A stretch of DNA of 64,000 nt. It comes from Acidobacteriaceae bacterium. Its GTDB lineage: Bacteria > Acidobacteriota > Terriglobia > Terriglobales > Acidobacteriaceae. Each line of letters starts with the position of its first letter. The stretch's first letter is position 1. The notes beneath the pieces were generated by a model. That model did no database searches. It was given only the letters and a program-made list of their open reading frames with translations, and was not told where the DNA came from. Position numbers and translations under genes: made by a program. The stretch spans positions 118,377 through 182,376 of the forward strand of contig PMSQ01000071.1 in the NCBI GenBank assembly GCA_003168355.1, given 5' to 3'. Positions 45,194-53,329 of the stretch are shown one piece after another.

Positions 45194-45598
45194 TCACCGG
45201 AACGGATTCCGAATAGTCAGCTCGCCGTCGATCACCTGACCATCCTGCAAGTCTTCCGAGTAAAGCGTAGAGCAGTTCGCTTCGAGCGCAGTGGCGGCGA
45301 TCTGCGCGTCGTAGATGCCGAACCCGTACTGCTGCGCGATCTTCAATGCTGCCTCGTGCGTATCCAGCGTGATTGAAACCGGCGAAGGGAATAAGATTCG
45401 AATCGCATCGAGCGCTTCGATCACGTTCTCCCACGGCATGCGCATCTTACGTCGTGCGACCGCGACGAATTCATTCAAAACCTGGACGCTGATTACTCCG
45501 CCCGGCGCTACCAACTGCTGTGCCCGCTCCCTGCGGGAATCCCCGCTAACCATTGCGTAGATCAGCACGTTGGAGTCGAAGAACGCCTTAGCGCTCAT
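45194..45598 (-). CDS. PIN-domain (VapC-type) toxin
   Basis: A 134-aa ribonuclease-fold protein. AFFDSNVLIYAM supplies the first conserved Asp, the Glu is in VQVLNEFVAVA, and the C-terminal acidic residues are in YGFGIYDAQIAATAL and LYSEDLQDG. It likely cleaves RNA when free of its antitoxin. GAGGAAG lies 8 nt before ATG 45598, within the end of the antitoxin gene (11-bp overlap); a longer start at 45619 is possible. It is the second gene of a two-gene toxin-antitoxin operon. Confidence 0.88.
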   Translation of the reverse strand: MSAKAFFDSNVLIYAMVSGDSRRERAQQLVAPGGVISVQVLNEFVAVARRKMRMPWENVIEALDAIRILFPSPVSITLDTHEAALKIAQQYGFGIYDAQIAATALEANCSTLYSEDLQDGQVIDGELTIRNPFR

Positions 45599-45839
45599 CG
45601 CTCCTACTTCCTCGCTCATGTGCTTCCTCGCGGTCGAAGACGAAGCCGGGGGGCAAGGGACGGCTCAACTTGCGCAGAGTCTCCAAGGCGCGTTGCCGAC
45701 TCTGATCGCGGCTTACTTCGAAGACCCGGGCGCCAGCGATTCGAATCTCGATCTTGTCGCCCTCTTTCAACTTAAGAGCCTCGACCACCGCGGCGGGCAA
45801 GCGAATTGCCAGACTGTTTCCCCACTTCGAAACCTGCAT
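45588..45839 (-). CDS. AbrB/MazE-type antitoxin
   Basis: An 83-aa DNA-binding antitoxin. The N-terminal swapped-hairpin motif MQVSKWGNSLAIRLPAAVVE is typical of SpoVT/AbrB-fold antitoxins. The C-terminal ~35 residues would wrap the PIN toxin. It precedes and overlaps the toxin gene, the usual order, and probably autorepresses the operon. Confidence 0.9.
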   Translation of the reverse strand: MQVSKWGNSLAIRLPAAVVEALKLKEGDKIEIRIAGARVFEVSRDQSRQRALETLRKLSRPLPPGFVFDREEAHERGSRSDER

Positions 45840-45875
45840 AGCTCTCCTTAAGGATAAACATAGACGATTGTATAT

Positions 45876-47171
45876 CTACCGAGAACTCAAAGCAACAATT
45901 CCGTACGCAACCGGTCCCAACACCAGCGCGATTGCTCCTCCAATTAAAGCAAACCGATCACTTCCGAGTAGCGCAACCAACGCCATCGCCACCGGCGCAG
46001 CCACCACATAAGCCAATCCCATCCGTCCGCCCGGAATCTGGAACGCCCGCGGCATCTCCGGCCGCGTGCGGCGCAGTTTCCAAGCCGAAAGCACAGTCAA
46101 CACCGTTGTGGCTGAGCGCAGCCAGATATACACCGAGATGAGTTGGCCTAGGCTCTGCCAGGCCAACAGCGCATAAATAATCGCCGACACCACAATCGCC
46201 AGCCACGGTGTGCCATACCGCAAATGCTTGCGGGTGAGCGCCTTAGGAAGGTATCCGTCTTCCGCCATGGCAAAGGGCATGCGCGTCGTGGTGAGCACCG
46301 TACTGTTCAGCAACGCGACGTTTGCGACCATTGCCGCCAGCGTCATCCAGGTGCCCAGCCAAGGCCCGCCGATCACTTTCGCTGCGTCCGAAAAATATCC
46401 GGTGTGCCACTGTTCCCAGTTACCCGCCGAAGCCAGCCCCGCAAGGGTGGGAAGAAAGTACGCCGCAATCGACAGCGGCGCCACGAGTGCCAGCGCCAGC
46501 GGATAGGCACGTTGCGGATTGTCGACTTCCTCCGCCACGGTCGAAAGTTGCTCATACCCCGAATAAAGCCACAGCCCCAGAGCCAGTCCGACTCCGAAGA
46601 TCTTGAATGTTGGCTGGTGCGGAGGAACCCATGGAACAAACGGATTGTGATGCCACTTGATGAAGGCCATCACGACCATCGTCACCACTGGCACAAAAAT
46701 GAAGACCTCCAGCGCGGTCGCAACCTTTCCTACCATCTGAATCCCGCGTACGTTGATCCAGGTAATCACGGCGATCAGCGATACGGAAACGATGTAGTGT
46801 CTCCATCCTGTGATCCCCGGAAACAGATAATCGGTGAAAAGAACCGCGTAAGCTCCGCCTAATAAGAACGACGCCGACCAGTTCCACCAACCTGCAAGGA
46901 ATCCCCAGAAGTCTCCGAAGGCGGCGCGGGTCCAGCGGTAGAAGCCTCCCTCGACGGGCATGGCCGTAGTGAGTTCTGCCGAAACCAGCGAGACTGGGAT
47001 GCACCAGAAAAACGGCAGCACCAGCAGGTAGATCAGCGTCATCCCCGGACCGGAAGTCGTGACCATGTCTTCGAGGCCGAAAGGTCCGCCTGTTGTGTAG
47101 GAAAACATTACGAAGACGAGATAGAAGAGCCCGGCTTTCTTGAGCGCGGAGGATTTGGGTTGGGTCGTCAA
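45876..47171 (-). CDS. APC-superfamily amino acid/polyamine permease
   Basis: A 431-aa inner membrane transporter with about twelve helices. The first helix has the broken TTGGPFGLEDMV motif and there is ELTTAMPVEGGFYRWTRAAFG, as in the PUT/polyamine branch of APC transporters. Presumably a proton-coupled importer. Together with the two DAO-type oxidoreductases nearby it suggests uptake and oxidation of amines or amino acids, although the genes are not in one operon. Confidence 0.88.
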   Translation of the reverse strand: MTTQPKSSALKKAGLFYLVFVMFSYTTGGPFGLEDMVTTSGPGMTLIYLLVLPFFWCIPVSLVSAELTTAMPVEGGFYRWTRAAFGDFWGFLAGWWNWSASFLLGGAYAVLFTDYLFPGITGWRHYIVSVSLIAVITWINVRGIQMVGKVATALEVFIFVPVVTMVVMAFIKWHHNPFVPWVPPHQPTFKIFGVGLALGLWLYSGYEQLSTVAEEVDNPQRAYPLALALVAPLSIAAYFLPTLAGLASAGNWEQWHTGYFSDAAKVIGGPWLGTWMTLAAMVANVALLNSTVLTTTRMPFAMAEDGYLPKALTRKHLRYGTPWLAIVVSAIIYALLAWQSLGQLISVYIWLRSATTVLTVLSAWKLRRTRPEMPRAFQIPGGRMGLAYVVAAPVAMALVALLGSDRFALIGGAIALVLGPVAYGIVALSSR

Positions 47172-47262
47172 AGGAGGAGTTGGGAATTGCCGATTTCTGA
47201 TTGGTGATTGAGAATCACAGAGTCAACAGATTTTTCAATCAGCAATCGGAAATCGACAATTT
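47172..47262. repeat. 24-bp imperfect inverted repeat between permease and ogt genes
   Basis: 47186-47209 (ATTGCCGATTTCTGATTGGT...) pairs with 47237-47260 with three mismatches. Both arms are built from iterated GATTG/CAATC units. Confidence 0.6.
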
Positions 47263-47799
47263 CTACGCCGCCAGCATTCCGCTCAATGCGCCTTCCAATT
47301 CGAGCAGCTTTCGCTTGAGGTCAAGGCCGCCGCCGTAGCCGCAGAGCGTGCCATCGGAGGCAATCACGCGATGGCAGGGGACGACGATGGCGATCGGGTT
47401 GCGATTGTTGGCCATGCCGACGGCGCGAAACGCATTCGCCTTGCCTACCGCGCGGGCGATTGCCGCATAGCTGCGTGTTTCTCCATAGGGAATTGCCAGC
47501 AGCGCGCGCCAGCAGGCAAGCTGGAAATCTGTGCCGCGAAGATCGAGCGGGAATGTGAACTCGCGGCGATTGCCAGCGAAGTATTCTTCGAGCTCGCCGA
47601 GGTAAGGTCGCATCAGGCGAGCTGAATCCTCGAACTTGAAGCGTTTTTTTTCTTCGCGAAGATGGCGAGGGCTCGGGCGAATCGATTGCTGCCCAGGTAG
47701 GCGCCTGTCGAATTCCAGGGCGAGCAGTCCTTGGGCGGAAGCGGCCAAAAACAGCGGGCCAATCGTCGAGTGCATCGTCGTGCAGTTCAGGTTTTCCAT
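47263..47799 (-). CDS. ogt: Methylated-DNA-protein-cysteine methyltransferase
   Basis: A 178-aa suicide repair enzyme that transfers the alkyl group from O6-alkylguanine to its own Cys. The active site is IVVPCHRVI, preceded by the helix-turn-helix region (YGETRSYAAIARAVG) and followed by GYGGGLDLKRKLLELEG. No AdaA-like zinc domain is present, so it is of the Ogt type. ATG 47799 is preferred; upstream in-frame codons do not add a conserved domain. Confidence 0.94.
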   Translation of the reverse strand: MENLNCTTMHSTIGPLFLAASAQGLLALEFDRRLPGQQSIRPSPRHLREEKKRFKFEDSARLMRPYLGELEEYFAGNRREFTFPLDLRGTDFQLACWRALLAIPYGETRSYAAIARAVGKANAFRAVGMANNRNPIAIVVPCHRVIASDGTLCGYGGGLDLKRKLLELEGALSGMLAA

Positions 47800-48068
47800 G
47801 GGAGCTGATCTCCGCGCAGCAGACAACGATAGCAGACGTTCGTGGTTGCATCCGACTAAAAACATTTCACTACAGGGGGCACAGTGGAAACACAGGGTAA
47901 AGCGAGAGACGAGGTCGCGCGGCTTGTTTTGGGAGGCGTTTAGCAGTTGGTAATCGGGGGACTCCGGAAATCAAACTGCATCAATCTTGGCGGTCGCCTG
48001 CAGTTGACAGAAATCGCTTTTTGGCCCAAAGTGTCTGCGACGTGCTTATGCCCTTAGCTCCATCCCCC

Positions 48069-48491
48069 ATGAAGAAGGGCCTCTTCATCATTTTTGCCGT
48101 GGTGCTGGCCCCGGTCCTGCTGGTTGGACTGGTCGCGCTGGCTGCGGGAGACTGGCAGCAGGTTGGCTCTACCGTCGGCGGCGATCAAGTTTTGGTCAGT
48201 TCGGTCACGCCCCAGAAGAATGGGTTGCGCAGCGCCTGGATCCGCGTCGAATATAAAGAACCCATCAGGCTGCCGCAGGGCGGTCCTTTCGTGGAACTGC
48301 GGGCTCGGGTTCGCTTTAACTGCGCCAGCGCGGTGCCGAGTGCGGTGACGAACTCGGAATGGTTCTATTCCCGCGACCGCGGCGGGAAGCTTGTGGTCAG
48401 CAAGAAGACTCATCACGATGATCAGTTTGGACAGGTGGCGGAAGGCGGCTTCGGCGGGATTGCGCGGGAGTTTGTTTGTAAGCAGAAATAG
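48069..48491 (+). CDS. Small exported protein, surface-adhesin E-like
   Basis: A 140-aa protein with a signal peptide or anchor (MKKGLFIIFAVVLAPVLLVG). The body shows W-V-x-Y...C spacing (RSAWIRVEYKEP...VRFNCAS...WFYS...FVCKQK) reminiscent of surface-adhesin protein E-like domains. Two cysteines could form a disulfide. No function is known. The ATG at 48069 gives the cleanest signal peptide; in-frame starts at 48048 and 48021 exist. Confidence 0.65.
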   Translation: MKKGLFIIFAVVLAPVLLVGLVALAAGDWQQVGSTVGGDQVLVSSVTPQKNGLRSAWIRVEYKEPIRLPQGGPFVELRARVRFNCASAVPSAVTNSEWFYSRDRGGKLVVSKKTHHDDQFGQVAEGGFGGIAREFVCKQK

Positions 48492-48497
48492 AGCGGT

Positions 48498-48583
48498 GAT
48501 CAGTGGTCAGGGAAATCCAATGCGAATCGCTGCTTTGAAGCGTCAAGGGCTCACTGGCCACTGATCACTGGGCACTGTTTTTA
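48498..48583 (+). repeat. Inverted repeat with T-run, possibly terminator-like
   Basis: GATCAGTGGTCAG (48498-48510) is inverted at 48554-48566 with one mismatch, then ACTGGGCACTG and TTTTT (48578-48582). It is placed right after the stop of the small exported protein gene. Confidence 0.5.
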
Positions 48584-48704
48584 GGATTTCCACAGAAGAT
48601 GGCACCTCGGTAACCTCACACGTACTTCCCCACAGGGCGCTCCCGGTCATATTCTGATAACGAAAACAGGTCGCGGTTCCCGGCTGCTACTCGCTCACCT
48701 CAGT

Positions 48705-49097
48705 ATGGATTCATTTCGTCTCTATTCGCTCATCGTCGCGGTCGGCGGGGTTGCTGTGGGCGCCTACGCGGTGTTGCGGCGCAAGCCCAAGGGTCCGGCA
48801 GAGCTGGAACGCGAACGCCGCAGCTTGCTCGACGGCATCGGACGCATTACCGATGGTACGGTCATCGATGTGCAGGAGTTGCCGGTCAGCAGCGGACACC
48901 ACGCCGCCGTGTTGCTGATCTACAAATATGATGTGGCTGGGGTGTCGTACGAGTGCTCACAAGACGTCACCTACCTGCGCCAGTGGATTAATCTGCATTC
49001 CTGCCGGCTGGGGCTGCCTACTTCAGTGAAGTACGACCCGCACAACCCGGGGAATTCTCTGGTGGTTTCGGAGAGTTGGATGGGGTTAAGGCAGTAG
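48705..49097 (+). CDS. Small membrane-anchored protein, function unknown
   Basis: A 130-aa protein with one N-terminal helix (LYSLIVAVGGVAVGAYAVL), a charged stretch, then a beta-rich domain (GTVIDVQELPVSSGHHAAVL...VAGVSYECSQDVTYL...SVKYDPHNPGNSLV). The latter resembles the DUF3592-type fold: the phrase VKYDPxNPxNS is characteristic. No enzymatic motif. The start ATG has no clear ribosome site. Confidence 0.65.
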   Translation: MDSFRLYSLIVAVGGVAVGAYAVLRRKPKGPAELERERRSLLDGIGRITDGTVIDVQELPVSSGHHAAVLLIYKYDVAGVSYECSQDVTYLRQWINLHSCRLGLPTSVKYDPHNPGNSLVVSESWMGLRQ

Positions 49098-49098
49098 C

Positions 49099-49163
49099 CA
49101 GTTGCCAGTTGCCAGTAAAGTCAAATGCAGAAGTCCGAACTGGCAACTGGGCACTGGCAACTG
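49099..49163. repeat. CAGTTGCCAGT inverted repeat between convergent genes
   Basis: CAGTTGCCAGTTGCCAGT (49099-49116) can pair with the ACTGGCAACTGG...CACTGGCAACTG stretch at 49139-49163. It fills most of the 71-bp gap between the convergent genes ending at 49097 and 49169, so it may act as a bidirectional terminator. Confidence 0.6.
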
Positions 49164-49168
49164 CTCTT

Positions 49169-49906
49169 TCAGATCTGATAATCATCCTGAAATAGCTCTT
49201 GGGGAGAGATGTTGCGGGTTGACGTTTCTTCCCGGATCGGCAGGCTGGGTTCGGTGCCCAGTGCAGCGTGCGTGTGTTGCTGAAACTTCTCGCGCAACTC
49301 ATGCAGTTCGGTAGCCAGTTTGATGATTATGTCGGAGAGCGGGTCGCGGATGTCTTTGGGGTCGGTGATGATTACGCGTTTGCCGTCGCGCAGAACGATG
49401 TGTCCCGGCACGCCCACGATTGTGGAGTTGGCCGGCACATTACGCAGAACGACTGAGCCCGCACCAACGCGGCAGTTGTCGCCGATGGTGATGTTGCCGA
49501 GTAACTTGGCGCCGGAGCCGATCGATACGTTGTTGCCCACCGTGGGGTGCCGCTTGCCTTTTTCTTTGCCGGTTCCGCCAAGGGTTACACCCTGATAGAG
49601 GGTGACGTCGTTGCCGACAATCGCTGTTTCGCCGATCACTGTGCCCATGCCGTGGTCGATGAACACACGCCGTCCGATCTCTGCGCCGGGGTGAATCTCG
49701 ATTCCGGTGAGCAGGCGCGAGAATTGCGAATTGAGTCTTGCCAGGAATCGCATGTGGTGAATCCAAAGCCAGTGGCTCAGGTGGTGTGCCCACAAGGCGT
49801 GCAGGCCCGGATATAAGAGGAGAACCTCGAAGTAGGAGCGAGCGGCGGGGTCCGATTCGAAGACCGCCGCAACGTCCTCGCGCACCGAGTGGAAGAAGCT
49901 CATCAT
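49169..49906 (-). CDS. cysE: Serine O-acetyltransferase
   Basis: Makes O-acetylserine from serine and acetyl-CoA, the precursor for cysteine. The 245-aa protein has an N-terminal helical part ([20 protein letters not shown]) and a left-handed beta-helix of hexapeptide repeats with [20 protein letters not shown] and [17 protein letters not shown]. It is of the short EpsC/plant-like type with a ~60-residue C-terminal extension. A cysteine synthase gene lies at the right edge of the window, about 13 kb away. Confidence 0.94.
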   Translation of the reverse strand: MMSFFHSVREDVAAVFESDPAARSYFEVLLLYPGLHALWAHHLSHWLWIHHMRFLARLNSQFSRLLTGIEIHPGAEIGRRVFIDHGMGTVIGETAIVGNDVTLYQGVTLGGTGKEKGKRHPTVGNNVSIGSGAKLLGNITIGDNCRVGAGSVVLRNVPANSTIVGVPGHIVLRDGKRVIITDPKDIRDPLSDIIIKLATELHELREKFQQHTHAALGTEPSLPIREETSTRNISPQELFQDDYQI

Positions 49907-49912
49907 GGGGCA

Positions 49913-49953
49913 GTTCTCAGTTCTCAGTTCCCAGTTCTCAGTTCTCAGTTAAA
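49913..49953. repeat. CAGTTCTCAGTT direct tandem repeat upstream of cysE
   Basis: Five iterations of CAGTTCTCAGTT/CAGTTCCCAG within ~40 bp, ending a few bases from the cysE start codon. It is related in style to the other phrase-like intergenic repeats but lacks an inverted partner. Confidence 0.6.
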
Positions 49954-50187
49954 CCGCTCAGCGAGGCGGCACTATCGCACCGCTGCCGAGCACCAAGAGG
50001 GGAACGTTCTTTCTTCTTCCTCATGAACGTAGCCTAGGGAGGGGAAGAGTGCAAGGGCAAGAAGCGAAAGCTGAGGAGTGAGCGGGGAAAGCCGTTTAAC
50101 CGCCGAGATCGCTAGGCGTTGGTGAAGGATACAAAGGGAGGCACTCTTGGCGCGCAATCCAAAAACTTAGGAGAACCGAGTTGTGTC

Positions 50188-51099
50188 CTAGCTGCCGGTC
50201 TCAAAGCCGCCGCTGTGGGCGACGGTGATGCGAAGATATTTGTAGGGGTTGACCGGGGTGTCGTTGATGCGGACTTCGTAGTGAAGATGGGGGCCGGTGG
50301 AGCGTCCGCTGAGGCCGACATAGCCGATGGTGTCACCACGATGGACGTGCTGTCCGGGGATGACGGCGAAGCCGGAAAGATGACCGTAGCGGGTGGAGAT
50401 GCCGTGGCCATGATCCATCATGATGGCCTTGCCGTACCCGCCGAGGAAATCGGCGAATGTAACCACGCCATCGGCGGGAGCGATAATCGGGTGGCCGTAG
50501 GTGCTGCCAATATCCACGCCGCTGTGAAATGCACCTTCTCCATTGAACGGATCGATGCGCTCACCGAAGCTTCCGGTCACCTGGCCTTCCACCGGCCAGA
50601 GGTTGGGAGCGGAGTTGGCCCGGTACCAATCGGCGGTGGTGGCATTGCGCGTCATGCCCAGGCTGATGCCAACCGAGGCGGCGCCGGTCAGGGCGGAGGT
50701 GCGCAGGGCGCCAAGCTGGTCGAGCGAAGAGGTGACGTCAGCGTCCTGGATTTGCTGCTGCGAAGCCGTGACCAGGGTGGGTTGCGACTTCAGTCCATAA
50801 AGAGCCGAAACTTCGCTGGCGATCGAACCCAGGGAGGCGACTTGAACGTCGCGCTCCTTGGCGACTTCTTCCAGCCGGGAATAACGATCCTTGAGTTGTT
50901 CTTTTTCGGTGCGCAGTTCGTTGTAGTGCGAAACCTTCAGCAGCATGCGCGTGTAGGAGCTGGCAATACCTGTGAGGCTGAGGAAACCAATGGCCGCGCC
51001 GACTACGAATACATACAAGTAATGGACGGGAATTGAGATTTTGCGCAACTGGCCGTCGTCCCCGCGGGCCACGAAAAGTATGTAGAAGCGCTTTTGCAA
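50188..51099 (-). CDS. M23-family (LytM) peptidoglycan endopeptidase
   Basis: A 303-aa envelope protein. A membrane helix (~28-48: YVFVVGAAIGFLSLTGIA) precedes a coiled coil (~55-95, LRTEKEQLKDRYSRLEEV). A C-terminal LytM domain follows with HSGVDIGS and HLHYEVRIN, giving the complete H-x3-D and H-x-H zinc set, so it should be active (or an amidase activator if the cleft is blocked). The start is TTG at 51099, supported by AAGGA 6 nt upstream. Monocistronic. Confidence 0.93.
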   Translation of the reverse strand: MQKRFYILFVARGDDGQLRKISIPVHYLYVFVVGAAIGFLSLTGIASSYTRMLLKVSHYNELRTEKEQLKDRYSRLEEVAKERDVQVASLGSIASEVSALYGLKSQPTLVTASQQQIQDADVTSSLDQLGALRTSALTGAASVGISLGMTRNATTADWYRANSAPNLWPVEGQVTGSFGERIDPFNGEGAFHSGVDIGSTYGHPIIAPADGVVTFADFLGGYGKAIMMDHGHGISTRYGHLSGFAVIPGQHVHRGDTIGYVGLSGRSTGPHLHYEVRINDTPVNPYKYLRITVAHSGGFETGS

Positions 51100-51281
51100 A
51101 TGCCTTCCTTCTTCCCCGTTGAATGATCTTCCACGTTTAAGATCAGGGCCGGAACTACAGGCAAGGTCTGAGGTTGCAGAAAGCCTGTTCGGACCACCTG
51201 ACTTTTCGGGCTACGCTTTCCCTATTGGGAAGGAGACTTTTGACGTGCCCTTTTTCTACCGGAACCGAGGACCAAGCCAAA

Positions 51282-51312
51282 AGCATCTCGTCCGCAATTC
51301 CCACGAGATGCT
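51282..51312 (-). terminator. 10-bp hairpin with short T-run on the minus strand
   Basis: AGCATCTCGT/ACGAGATGCT form a perfect 10-bp stem with an 11-nt loop. On the minus strand it is followed by TTTTGGC. No gene precedes it on that strand, so it may close a small unrecognised transcript or belong to a leader of the M23 gene. Confidence 0.35.
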
Positions 51313-51595
51313 GAACTTAGCTCATCTAAAGGTACTGAACTCTACTCGACCAACAAGGTTTTGTGAATGACAGGTAAAAGGTAACAAACTGGGTTCCCCC
51401 TGTCAACGACCCGGCGAGGCGTTAGAAGTTACTTAAGGCGCGGTAATCGGAAGTACTTAGTGCCAAGGTTACCGGAGCGGATGGGCAGCATCGGAAGTTG
51501 ACCAAGGGCCTACGGCGAGGTCTAGCCGGATGCTTCCGCCGTCGCAATCGTCTGAGTGCTGGGAACGCGCGGCAACATCAGTATGCGGCGCGGCT

Positions 51596-51601
51596 TATAG
51601 T
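51596..51601 (+). promoter_or_regulatory. Putative -10 (TATAGT) for leaderless thiL
   Basis: Ends 7 nt before GTG 51609 and supports that start over longer in-frame choices. Confidence 0.45.
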
Positions 51602-51608
51602 GGTTGCC

Positions 51609-52601
51609 GTGCTGATTTCTGAAAAAGCCCTGATTGAACAAATTCGCCGCATGGCGAAGACGGCGAATCCTGCTGTTCAGACTGGAATTGGAGACGACTG
51701 CGCCGTGCTACGATTTCTGCCGCGTCGAGGCCAGCTAACGGAGACGCTGGTCACGACTGACTTCACGTTGGAGGGTATCCACTTCCGGCGGGACTGGCAT
51801 CCGGCGGAATCGGTTGGGCACAGGTGCCTGGCGCGGGGCCTAAGCGATATCGCAGCCATGGGCGGGGAACCGGTCGCGGCTTTCCTCTCGCTGGCTCTGC
51901 CGCGGGACCTGCCGCAGGCCTGGGTGGGCCGCTTCGCCCGCGGCTTGATCAGTTTGGCGGAGAGGTACAGCGTTACCCTGGCAGGCGGTGACATGGCGGA
52001 ATCGCCTAATGGAATTCTGGCGGATATTGTTGTTGTGGGCACTGTGCCGAAAGGGAAGGCTATGTTGCGTTCGCGGGCGCGGCCAGGCGACCGCATTTAT
52101 GTGAGCGGGGAACTGGGCGGCTCGGCGGCCGCAGTCTGGGTGATGCGAAAAGAGATGCGGAAGAAGTCCAAGCGGACGCTGAATCCTCGGCATTATCCTC
52201 GGCATTTCTTTCCTGAGCCGCGAATCGAGCTGGGCCGGATTCTGCGAGAGAAAGGTCTGGTCTCGGCGATGATCGACACCAGTGACGGCCTTTCAACCGA
52301 TCTTGCCCACATCTGCGAGGAAAGCGGCGTGGGCGCGGAACTGCAGGCAGAAGTCATCCCCCGGGCCTGTGTGGGCAAGCCCGCGCGAGAAGTTGATCTT
52401 CAGTTTGCGCTGCACGGTGGGGAAGACTATGAGCTGTTGTTCACTTCGCGCCCGGGCAAGCGTATTCCATCCCGTATTGCCGGAGTACCGATTACTCATA
52501 TTGGGCAAATCACGCGCCAGCGGAAGATATTTCTGAGGAACCGGGGGGGCGTGGGGTACGAACTTCAGCCGCAGGGGTGGGAGCACTTCCGCCGGGGGTG
52601 A
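51609..52601 (+). CDS. thiL: Thiamine-monophosphate kinase
   Basis: Phosphorylates thiamine monophosphate to the active cofactor TPP. The 330-aa protein has the AIR-synthase/ThiL fold with GIGDDCAVL, TTDFTLEGIHF, TLAGGDMAESP, IDTSDGLSTDL and GGEDYELLFT. The GTG start at 51609 aligns with the usual N terminus (SEKALIEQIRR). An open frame extends upstream to 51498 without homology. No other thiamine gene is in the window. Confidence 0.93.
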   Translation: MLISEKALIEQIRRMAKTANPAVQTGIGDDCAVLRFLPRRGQLTETLVTTDFTLEGIHFRRDWHPAESVGHRCLARGLSDIAAMGGEPVAAFLSLALPRDLPQAWVGRFARGLISLAERYSVTLAGGDMAESPNGILADIVVVGTVPKGKAMLRSRARPGDRIYVSGELGGSAAAVWVMRKEMRKKSKRTLNPRHYPRHFFPEPRIELGRILREKGLVSAMIDTSDGLSTDLAHICEESGVGAELQAEVIPRACVGKPAREVDLQFALHGGEDYELLFTSRPGKRIPSRIAGVPITHIGQITRQRKIFLRNRGGVGYELQPQGWEHFRRG

Positions 52602-52657
52602 GTACCTCGGTTACTGGTCACCATCAATGTCTATACCCTACGGGGGAAAAACGGGGT

Positions 52658-52663
52658 TAGAGT
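52658..52663 (+). promoter_or_regulatory. Putative -10 (TAGAGT) for the gene at 52671
   Basis: Ends 7 nt before the ATG, though GTAGGG in the gap might also act as a weak ribosome site. Confidence 0.35.
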
Positions 52664-52670
52664 AGGGATT

Positions 52671-53297
52671 ATGTCGCTCTCCCAAGCTGTCCGCCCCCGC
52701 GTTTTGCTCGTTTTGCTGGTGATCTCCGCCGCATCAGTGGCATTTGCTCACGACAAGAAGCCGCCGCCGCCGCCGCCGGCGCCCGCCAAGTCTCCGGTGC
52801 CCGCAGTCACCGACGATTACGTGCACAAGGAGTTTGGCGATAACTGTTCGCTGCTGGCCGGGCCTGCGCAGTTTGTTGGCGATCTTGACGGCGACGGTGT
52901 GGATGATCTCATCGTAGTTGCCCGCTGCAAGAATCCGTTGGCTGATCAGGCTGAATACGGCTTTCTCGTGGCCGATCCGTACAACAGTTTTATGGGTTTT
53001 GGCCAGGTCAAAGTCACCTCGACGTTTGCTTCGGACGTGCCGGAGCGCAAAGGGATCTCTCTGCTGATCGTTCACGGCGCGGGTCCCGAGGCGTGGCATT
53101 CCGACAAAACCAAGCCCAAGTTCCTGCTGATTAATCTGCCTTTCAAAACGCTCACCGTAAAAAAGTTGGCGCTTAAAAAGAAAACCGTACTCGGCATCTA
53201 CATGGAAGAAAAAGGCGAAGGCGAAAGCACCTCATCAGTCATTTTCTGGGACGGGAGGAAGTATCGTTACCAGATACTGGGATCGGATTTGGAGTAA
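52671..53297 (+). CDS. Exported VCBS/FG-GAP-like protein, function unknown
   Basis: A 208-aa protein with a signal peptide (VRPRVLLVLLVISAASVAFA) followed by a poly-Pro run of about six Pro. A single calcium-loop motif, GDLDGDGVDDLIVVARCKN, is typical of one FG-GAP/VCBS blade. One blade cannot close a propeller, so it may act as a small calcium-binding or multimeric domain. The remainder (~110-208) is Lys-rich and beta-structured. I recognise it only as a conserved-looking secreted protein. Confidence 0.65.
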   Translation: MSLSQAVRPRVLLVLLVISAASVAFAHDKKPPPPPPAPAKSPVPAVTDDYVHKEFGDNCSLLAGPAQFVGDLDGDGVDDLIVVARCKNPLADQAEYGFLVADPYNSFMGFGQVKVTSTFASDVPERKGISLLIVHGAGPEAWHSDKTKPKFLLINLPFKTLTVKKLALKKKTVLGIYMEEKGEGESTSSVIFWDGRKYRYQILGSDLE

Positions 53298-53329
53298 CGA
53301 CGGAGCCTGCCGGGACGAGCGGAGATGCC

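Larger units (their letters stand above)
51100..51608. other. 509-bp intergenic region between divergent M23 and thiL genes
   Basis: Short open frames exist but show no motif or ribosome site. One perfect hairpin lies at 51282-51312. I find no TPP riboswitch signature before thiL. A TATAGT box at 51596-51601 is the only promoter-like element recognised on the thiL side. Confidence 0.5.

Noticed and set aside
51119..51370. 83-codon open frame in the M23-thiL gap
   Set aside because: No ribosome site, motif or third-position pattern; it spans the hairpin at 51282.
51370..51608. Possible TPP riboswitch upstream of thiL
   Set aside because: The conserved CUGAGA and the second-helix motif of the THI box are absent, and a -10-like box lies directly at the start codon.
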